From a bacterium (lineage in GTDB: Bacteria > Latescibacterota > UBA2968 > GCA-2709665), in assembly GCA_027619145.1 (NCBI GenBank), contig JAQCGA010000278.1:1-5911 (forward strand): a stretch of 5,911 nucleotides of DNA, written 5' to 3'. Below the pieces are notes generated by a model. The model was not told the DNA's origin. It worked only from the letters and a program-made list of their open reading frames with translations, and made no database searches. The position numbers and the translations under genes were made by a program. Below, one piece after another: positions 1 through 5,200 of this stretch; position 1 is the stretch's first letter, and every line of letters begins with the position of its first letter.

Positions 1-1005
1 GGCCGCATCACCGCCGCGTCTCTCCTCGTCGCCCGCAAAAAAAATATCGTCCTCTCCACTGGCTTCGGTCACCTCCACCCCAATCCCAAATCCGCAGAAG
101 TGAAACCGGACTCCATCTTCCTCCTCGCCTCCATTACCAAACCCGTCACCGCCTGTGCACTCCTGATCCTGGTGGACCGTGGAGAAATCTCTCTCAACGA
201 CCCCGTCTCTCACTATCTGCCTGAATTCCAGGGTGTGGAACGCAACAAAATACTCGTCCGGCACCTGCTCTCCCACATCTCCGGCATGCCGGACATGCTT
301 CCACAAAACACAGAACTGCGACGTGCCCATGCACCCTTAAGCGAATTCGTCCAGGGCGCGCTCACCACCCCCTTGCTCTACACACCCGGCACCGACTTCC
401 GCTACCAGAGCAAAGGCATCCTTCTTGCCGCTGAAATCGTCGAACGCGTCACCGGGAAACGCCTGCGCGATTTCGAGAAAGAAGAAATCTTCACGCCCCT
501 CGGCATGAATCACAGTGCCCTGGGCCTGGGCGACTTCAAAATCCCCAACACCGTCTGGTGCGGCACCTCCGCCGAAGAAACCGAAGACCAGAAACACTTC
601 GGTGCGAACAGCCCCTACTGGCGCGACATGGGCCACCCCTGGGGCGGCATGCACAGCACCGGCCTGGATCTGGCCACCCTCCTTCAAACCCTGCTCAACC
701 GGGGGGGATACGCCGGCAAACGCATCTTCAGCCCCGCCGCCGTTGAAGCCATGACCACAGACCAGAACCCCGGCCTGAACGCCCCCTGGGGCCTGGGCTG
801 GGCCCTGGGACGGTCCCGCGTGTGGCACTACTGCGGCGAACTCGTTTCCTCCCGCGCCTTCGGCCACTCCGGTGCCACCGGCACCGTCGCCTGGGCAGAC
901 CCGGAAAGAGAACTCATCTGCGTCATCCTCACCAACCAGATGGTCGAATCCGGCCGCCTCCTCCGCCGTGTCTCCAACATTGTATCCGCTGCTGTCGTCG
1001 AATAA
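1..1005 (+). CDS. Serine hydrolase, beta-lactamase / class C PBP-like family, 5'-truncated by window edge
   Basis: The frame is open from base 1, so the gene starts outside the window; 334 codons are visible. The GTG at 100 is an internal valine and not the start: the 33 codons before it already read as the usual first strand of this fold (LLVARKKNIVLSTGFG). The nucleophile motif S-I-T-K is at visible residues 44-47, with serine codon 130-132. The second motif, normally Y-x-N, is Y-Q-S at 135-137. The third, K/H-x-G, is H-S-G at 289-291. These three motifs in this order and spacing define the beta-lactamase superfamily (Pfam Beta-lactamase, PF00144), which includes esterases, DD-peptidases and D-aminopeptidases as well as class C beta-lactamases. 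The substrate cannot be told from sequence, and antibiotic resistance should not be assumed. Only about 30 N-terminal residues appear to be missing, so any signal peptide is out of view. The gene ends at TAA 1003-1005, 23 bp before a terminator hairpin. Family call sure; function open. Confidence 0.9.
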   Translation, partial: GRITAASLLVARKKNIVLSTGFGHLHPNPKSAEVKPDSIFLLASITKPVTACALLILVDRGEISLNDPVSHYLPEFQGVERNKILVRHLLSHISGMPDMLPQNTELRRAHAPLSEFVQGALTTPLLYTPGTDFRYQSKGILLAAEIVERVTGKRLRDFEKEEIFTPLGMNHSALGLGDFKIPNTVWCGTSAEETEDQKHFGANSPYWRDMGHPWGGMHSTGLDLATLLQTLLNRGGYAGKRIFSPAAVEAMTTDQNPGLNAPWGLGWALGRSRVWHYCGELVSSRAFGHSGATGTVAWADPERELICVILTNQMVESGRLLRRVSNIVSAAVVE

Positions 1006-1017
1006 ACCATCCCACCT

Positions 1018-1058
1018 AAAAACAAAGCGGCCCCGAAGCGATGCTCCGGGGCCATTTT
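1018..1058. terminator. Intrinsic terminator, probably bidirectional
   Basis: The left arm at 1029-1039 (ggccccgaagc) and right arm at 1043-1053 (gctccggggcc) form an 11-bp GC-rich stem with one A-C mismatch and a 3-nt loop (gat). On the + strand it is followed by ATTTTC (1054-1059), ending the serine hydrolase transcript. On the - strand the stem is followed by GCTTTGTTTTT (1028 down to 1018), so it would also stop transcripts coming from vapB. It lies between two convergent reading frames, as such shared terminators usually do. Confidence 0.8.
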
Positions 1059-1114
1059 CATATCAGTCGAACGAATACGCAAATATTTGTATCCAGAAAA
1101 ACCTTATCTGTCAT
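1058..1114 (-). pseudogene. vapC: Truncated vapC: N-terminal stub of a PIN-domain toxin
   Basis: On the - strand an ATG at 1114-1112 overlaps the 3' end of vapB by 11 nt and opens a frame of 18 codons, MTDKVFLDTNICVFVRLI, closed by TGA at 1060-1058. The segment V-F-L-D-T-N-I-C-V-F is the characteristic first strand of VapC PIN-domain ribonucleases. It includes the first metal-binding aspartate (D8) and the DTN motif. VapC proteins are usually about 130 residues, so some 110 residues are missing, including the other acidic active-site residues. The frame after TGA continues only 13 codons to a TAG and shows no PIN similarity. This fits a deletion or recombination better than a point nonsense mutation. 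The similarity ends around codon 14-15 (near 1070), just before the terminator hairpin. The position and overlap are what is expected of a toxin translationally coupled to its antitoxin. The stub cannot be an active nuclease. Confidence 0.75.
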
Positions 1115-1337
1115 ACAACGCATCCCGTGTCCAGGTTCTGCCACCCATCTCCCGGCTCAACGTCTGAAAGGATTGCTGAAGCTTTTCAATCCCAGCCATT
1201 CTTTCTACGGCATCCCGTTCCGCCACAGACTGCAAATATTCCCGCACCATTGCAGTAAGGGTCGTATTTTTATCCACCGCAATCTTCCGGACCTTCTTGA
1301 TGATATCCTCATCCACACTCAGCGTAATATTGGGCAT
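1104..1337 (-). CDS. vapB: VapB-type ribbon-helix-helix antitoxin, orphaned
   Basis: This 77-residue protein begins with a ribbon-helix-helix pattern: strand PNITLSV (residues 2-8), helix 1 from about 9 to 25 (DEDIIKKVRKIAVDKN), a turn at NTT, and helix 2 from about 27 to 42 (LTAMVREYLQSVAERD). The charged C-terminal tail ends in W-T-R-D-A-L-Y-D-R. This tail resembles the toxin-binding end of VapB antitoxins that sit directly before PIN-domain VapC genes. Such proteins dimerise, bind their own promoter through the N-terminal strand pair, and block VapC through the tail. The ATG at 1337 has an upstream GGGAGA (1347-1342) four bases away. The expected partner starts inside the 3' end of this gene but is only a stub (1058-1114), so the antitoxin has no cognate toxin in this window. 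It may persist as a decaying relic, as a DNA-binding repressor, or as an antidote to a VapC elsewhere in the genome. Family call firm; exact antitoxin family inferred from the neighbouring stub. Confidence 0.8.
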   Translation of the reverse strand: MPNITLSVDEDIIKKVRKIAVDKNTTLTAMVREYLQSVAERDAVERMAGIEKLQQSFQTLSREMGGRTWTRDALYDR

Positions 1338-1384
1338 GGGTTCTCCCGGGGAAAAGTTATTGACCCATAATAAGTGTTATCCTT

Positions 1385-1413
1385 AATATGTGAAAGCTCG
1401 CATCGCCTGTCAA
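1385..1413 (-). promoter_or_regulatory. Candidate promoter of the vapB locus
   Basis: Read on the - strand, a perfect -35 hexamer TTGACA (1413-1408) is followed after 17 bp by CATATT (1390-1385), which matches four of six bases of the -10 consensus. Transcription would begin near 1378, giving a leader of about 40 nt to vapB. Downstream, between the -10 and the gene, is a short inverted repeat TTATT (1357-1361) / AATAA (1369-1373) with a 7-bp spacer, a possible but weak site for autoregulation by VapB. Confidence 0.5.
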
Positions 1414-1543
1414 TGCTGCTTTCAAGGGTGTTTCAAGCCTGGGTTGATAAAAGGCATACAATCGACCACGCTTTACTACATCAAATATTTCGCCTGGGAT
1501 CTCGATAAATTATGCATCCGGGCGTCTTATAAATAAAAAACGC

Positions 1544-1572
1544 TGGACACAATGTCTTGCTGTCAGCATACT
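1544..1572 (+). promoter_or_regulatory. Candidate promoter of hicAB
   Basis: TGGACA (1544-1549, five of six bases of the -35 consensus) is separated by 17 bp from CATACT (1567-1572, four of six bases of the -10 consensus). The transcript would start near 1579 and have a leader of about 60 nt. An alternative -10 is TATATT at 1581-1586 with a poor -35 TTGCTG at 1557-1562. Choosing between them from sequence alone is not possible. Confidence 0.4.
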
Positions 1573-1600
1573 AAAATCCTTATATTTTCTACATCAGCAT
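1563..1600 (+). repeat. Direct heptamer repeat TCAGCAT around the hicAB promoter
   Basis: TCAGCAT occurs at 1563-1569 and again at 1594-1600, 31 bp apart start to start, close to three helical turns. The first copy overlaps the candidate -10 and the second lies just downstream of the predicted start point. The second copy is also part of a tandem CATCAG-CATCAG (1592-1603). This spacing would suit a repressor binding the same helix face, but a pair of 7-mers can also arise by chance. Confidence 0.35.
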
Positions 1601-1637
1601 CAGACACTTACAGAACAGTAGTTGCTCAGGACTGTCC

Positions 1638-1892
1638 ATGTCAAAACGTCAATTGCTGAAAAAATTGCTCTCCGGATCAAAAAACATCCGCTTTTCGGAG
1701 GCAGTGACCTGTGTGGAAGCTTTCGGATTTCGGCTGGCGCGTATCAACGGCAGTCATCATATTTTTAGTCATTCCAAAATTCCAGAACTGGTCAACCTTC
1801 AGAACGTCAAAGGAGAAGCGAAGCCGTACCAGATTAAACAGTTTCTCAAGATTGTTGAGCGGTACAATCTTCAAATGGAGAATATGGAATGA
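1638..1892 (+). CDS. hicA: HicA family mRNA interferase toxin
   Basis: HicA toxins are small ribosome-independent ribonucleases with a double-stranded-RNA-binding-like fold; they cleave mRNA and stop growth until neutralised by HicB. This 84-residue protein matches the family over its whole length. It has RFSEAVTCVEAFGFRLARI at 18-36, followed by the catalytic-histidine motif G-S-H-H at 38-41, then the conserved IPELVNLQNVKGEAKPYQ and a C-terminal helix ending in VERYNLQ. No key residue is missing, so the toxin should be active. The ATG at 1638 is supported by AGGA at 1628-1631, six bases upstream. The gene is first in a two-gene operon, and its stop overlaps the hicB start in ATGA (1889-1892), the usual toxin-first order for this family. 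Its base composition is lower in G+C (38 percent in 1741-1800) than the genes on either side of the island, in line with horizontal acquisition. Confidence 0.93.
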   Translation: MSKRQLLKKLLSGSKNIRFSEAVTCVEAFGFRLARINGSHHIFSHSKIPELVNLQNVKGEAKPYQIKQFLKIVERYNLQMENME

Positions 1893-2107
1893 AAGACTAT
1901 CACGTTAACGTCTTTTACAGTGAAGAAGACGAGGGGTATATCGCTGATATCCCCGACCTGGAACATTGCTCAGCCTTTGGCACTACGCCCGAAGAGGCCT
2001 TACACGAGGTACTAAAAGCCAAGGAAGCCTGGCTTGCAACTGCACGAGAAAACAAAAACCCCATTCCCGAACCTCGTTACCGTCCTCTGATTTACCAGGC
2101 GGTTTAA
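1889..2107 (+). CDS. hicB: HicB family antitoxin, short form
   Basis: HicB binds HicA and covers its active site. This 72-residue protein carries the standard HicB fold (partial RNase H-like): VNVFYSEEDEGYIADIPDLEHCSAFG at 6-31, then the helix TPEEALHEVLKAKEAWLATARE at 33-54, and the ending P-I-P-E-P-R at 58-63. It stops soon after, so there is no room for the C-terminal ribbon-helix-helix or helix-turn-helix DNA-binding domain that longer HicB proteins use to repress their own operon. Translation is coupled to hicA by a 4-nt overlap, and GGAG at 1877-1880 inside hicA, eight bases before the ATG, provides its own ribosome-binding site. Because the gene is complete and adjacent to an intact hicA, the pair is probably functional. 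How the operon is controlled without a DNA-binding domain is unclear from the sequence. Confidence 0.92.
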   Translation: MKDYHVNVFYSEEDEGYIADIPDLEHCSAFGTTPEEALHEVLKAKEAWLATARENKNPIPEPRYRPLIYQAV

Positions 2108-2130
2108 AATTCCTCTCAAACTCCCTGTTC

Positions 2131-2145
2131 GCCGAATTCCTCGGC
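2131..2145 (+). other. Weak hairpin after hicB
   Basis: GCCGA (2131-2135) and TCGGC (2141-2145) form a 5-bp stem with a 5-nt loop, 24 bp after the hicB stop. It is followed by TTCCTCG and not by a T-run, so it is a poor intrinsic terminator. It is the only + strand candidate I see between hicB and hrpA. Confidence 0.3.
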
Positions 2146-2169
2146 TTCCTCGCACACTTATATTTTTGC

Positions 2170-2200
2170 AAAAAAAGAAACCCACAAGCAGAGCAGGTCT
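2170..2200 (-). terminator. Intrinsic terminator of hrpA
   Basis: Read on the - strand, AGACCTGC (2200-2193) can pair with GTGGGTTT (2185-2178) around a 7-nt loop. The 8-bp stem includes three G-U pairs and is followed by C and seven T residues (2176-2170). Because it relies on G-U pairs, the complementary + strand would not fold the same way, so it should act mainly on hrpA transcripts. It lies about 38 bp after the hrpA stop codon. Confidence 0.65.
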
Positions 2201-2202
2201 TT

Positions 2203-2220
2203 CGCTAAAAAAAAATAGCG
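2203..2220. repeat. Short inverted repeat with an A8/T8 loop
   Basis: CGCTA (2203-2207) and TAGCG (2216-2220) are perfect inverted arms around eight A residues. On the - strand this is a small hairpin with a T8 loop between the hrpA stop and the better terminator at 2170-2200. It may assist termination or may be incidental. Confidence 0.35.
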
Positions 2221-2237
2221 ATATTTCCAGCAACATC

Positions 2238-5200
2238 TCACACCCTCCCCCGAACCTCCTCCAACTTCTGATTCAATCTCTTGGGCGACACCGGGAACGC
2301 CGTTCCCAATTGCTGTGCAAATACCGACACCCGGAACTCCTCCAACATCCACCGAAACTCCTGCACCTTCCTCGCCCGATCCGACGTCTTCGGAATCTCC
2401 TCTTTCAGCAACCCTTCCAGCGCGTCCTGGAACGGTTCTACCTGTTGCGCCTTCTCCCGGTCTTTGGCCGGACCCAGCTTTGCCCGTTCCGCCCGCATCT
2501 GCACCGCTTTCAAATATCGCCTTAAATCCGACAGGTGCTCAAACGGCACCGTCCGTAGAAAATCGACCGGCAACAACCGCTTCACATCCTCTTCCATCCC
2601 CGGGTACGCCCCCTTTAACAACCGGATCTCCTGGTGTGCTGTCAGCAAACCCTCCAACGTCTCCACAAATTTTCCGGCCAACCCCCTCACCCGCTCCCGC
2701 GCCTGAACCGCACCTTCCCGAAACGCCTCCTCCGTAAGCGGATACACCGGCCGGTCTAGCAAATAGGCCACCAGATTTTCATACGCTGCCGTCTGCAAAT
2801 CCTCCCCGGATCCAAATGGCTGGTACAGCAACCCCAACCGATCCAGCGCCCGCAAATCCTGCGTTAGCCCCTTCAGCTCACCCTTCAACTCGAACTCGTA
2901 CAACCGCATCAATCCAGCCCGGTTCCCCTTCTCCGCTTCTTCCCGCTCTCGAAACAGACATACATCTACTTTCCCCTCTCGCACAATCAACCCTGGGTAC
3001 CCGAACACTGGCACCCCACCCACATTCTCCACCTCTACCCGCTCCGGCAAATCCCCACAACTCCAGCCCTTCAAATCGCGCTTCTCCCATTCCCGAGCCG
3101 TTTTCTTCCACGTCTCAGAAACCGGCACCTCCTGATGGTCCATCTCTTGCAACAAATCCACCAGTTCCCGCCCCGCTACAATCGGCTTCCCTTCTGCACC
3201 CACCACTTCCACACGCATCTTCAAATGGGGCGGCAATTCCTCTCCGTTCCAATCGCTCCGCCGAATCTCAGCCCCATACCGCTTCAGCAGAAACGCCTCC
3301 AGAGACTCAATCAACGTCCCGTGTGTAGGCTCCAGCTTCTTTGCAATTTCCCGCGCCGTCTCCGGAATGGGTACAAACTGCTTCCGCACAGACTTGGGTA
3401 AACTACGCATCAAATGTACAATCTTCTGTTCCAGTAACCCTGGCACCAACCACTCCAGCACCTCGGGACGCACAAAATTTGCCAGCCGGTACGGCACCGT
3501 CAACGTTACCCCGTCCTCTTCCTGCCCCGGCTTATGCGCGTACGAAAGCGCCAGCTCTTGCCCATCCACCTTCAGCGTATCCGGAAACGCCTCGTCATCG
3601 TGCTCAATCTCCCGCTCGCCCGCCAGATCCTCTTCCTGCATACACAGGAACTCTGGATCTTCCTTCCACTTTGCCTTCATCAACCGGTTCAAATCGTGCA
3701 CCGATGAAACATTCACCAATCGTTCCGCATAAAATCGATACACCGCTTCATCAATATCCAGCCACTCGTACTGCCGCATCTGCATCTGCCAGGTCTCCAC
3801 CTTTTCACGCACCCGGCGATTGTGCTCCAAAAATTTGTGCGGCGTACGGATCGTATCGTTCCCCAGTGCTTCACGGATAAAAATCTCCGTCGCTGCCTCC
3901 GGGTCCACCCGCCCGTACGGAACCCGTCGCTGCAACACCTGTAATCCGTACAGCGTAAGCGTCTCCGTAACCAGCACACGCCCGGACCGCGCATTCCAGA
4001 ACGGTTCTTTGAACGAGGACCGGCACAAATGCGCCCCCAGCACAGCCAGCCACTCCGGCTGGATTCGCGCTACCGTCCGGGCAAACAGCCGCGACGTCTC
4101 TACCACCTCTGCTGCAACAATCCACGCCGGTGTTCGATCTTTCTCCGATTCCTTCCCCGAGCCTTTCTTCTCCACAATCTTCTGCTGAAACAGGCCCGAA
4201 CCCGGAAACAGCATCACATCTCGTCCACGTGCCACCCGGTAAAAATTATGCTCCTTTTTCTGCGCCACATTGCTCAGTAGCCCGCTCAAGACAGAACGAT
4301 GAACCGCATCGTAATCGGCATCCCCTCCGTGTATCCGAAACCCCTCAATCTCGCGCACCGTCTGCCGCAACTGTGCATAAATATCCCTCCATTCCCGCAT
4401 CCGGTTAAACGAAAGAAAATGCTCTTTGCAGAACCGCCGCATACGTGCCTGCGTCTGCAACTTCTCAAACGTATCGTGGTACGCATTCCAGATATTCAGC
4501 AACGTCAAAAAATCCGACTCCTGATGCACAAACCGTTTGTGCGCCCGGTCCGCCTCTTTCTGCGCATCCAGCGGCCGCACCCGCGGGTCCTGAATACTGA
4601 TGGCCGCCGCAATCGCCAGCACCTCGCGCACAGCGCCCTCTTTCTCTGCCTCCAGTACCATCCGCGATACCGTTGGCGCAATCGGCAACCGCGCCATATC
4701 CCTTCCCATTCGGGTCAGCCTGTTCTGCTCATCCAGTGCCCCCAGTTCCTTCAACAGTTGAAACCCGCCCTGAATCGCCTGTGGCCTGGGTGGCTCCAGA
4801 AACGGAAACGTCTCCACCTCGCCCAAATTCAAGGCCAGCATGCGTAAAATCACCTCCGCCAGATTCGCCCGTTGAATCTCCGGCTGCGTGTACTTCGGTC
4901 TGGACTCAAAATCTTGCTCGCTATAAAGCCGCACACAGATCCCACCGGACACCCGCCCACAACGCCCAGCTCGTTGTCGTGCACTACTCTGCGAAATAGG
5001 CTCAATGGGCAACCGCTGCGTCTGCGTTCTGGGATTGTACCGGCTCATCCGCGCCAGGCCCGTATCAATCACATACTTGATTCCCGGAATCGTCAACGAC
5101 GTCTCTGCCACATTTGTTGCCACCACAATCCGCCGGTACTTCTGCGTGGAAAACACCTTCTGCTGTTCCGAAGCCGTCAGCCTTCCAAACAACGGAAGCA

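Larger units (their letters stand above)
1338..1637. other. AT-rich divergent intergenic region between vapB and hicA
   Basis: This 300-bp stretch separates the divergent TA loci. Hand counts of the 60-base blocks from 1381 to 1620 give 47, 42, 40 and 33 percent G+C, well below the two flanking genes. It holds the candidate promoters listed separately and an imperfect hairpin at 1522-1543 (GCGT c TTAT aa ATAA aaa ACGC). It also holds a 48-codon frame from GTG 1390 to TAA 1536 with no ribosome-binding site and no recognisable similarity, which I treat as chance. No RNA gene, transposon end or integron attC site was recognised. Confidence 0.55.

Noticed and set aside
701..707. A run of seven G residues in the serine hydrolase gene as a phase-variation tract
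   Set aside because: The frame is intact through it, it encodes ordinary Arg-Gly-Gly residues, and seven is short for a contingency tract in a GC-rich gene.
337..867. A 176-codon - strand open frame inside the serine hydrolase gene
   Set aside because: It is antisense to a gene with clear catalytic motifs, and its low-complexity alanine/glycine composition reflects C/G-ending codons on the other strand.
828..1082. An 84-codon - strand frame following vapB that might have been the VapC toxin
   Set aside because: Its sequence lacks any PIN motif and it lies mostly antisense to the serine hydrolase; the true vapC start is the overlapping ATG at 1114.
1390..1536. A 48-codon + strand frame starting with GTG, with a cysteine cluster near its N-terminus
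   Set aside because: It has no ribosome-binding site, overlaps the candidate vapB -10, and has no recognisable similarity; frames of this length are expected by chance.
1522..1543. Imperfect hairpin as an integron attC site or small RNA
   Set aside because: No core or inverse-core motifs were found, and the stem is short and AT-rich with asymmetric gaps.
2108..2237. Integron cassette recombination site after hicB
   Set aside because: TA modules are common in integron cassettes, so I looked for paired core sites here and found none convincing.
2315..3880. Several long + strand frames rich in proline, serine, alanine and threonine opposite hrpA
   Set aside because: They are shadows of hrpA codon bias; hrpA is uninterrupted and conserved throughout.
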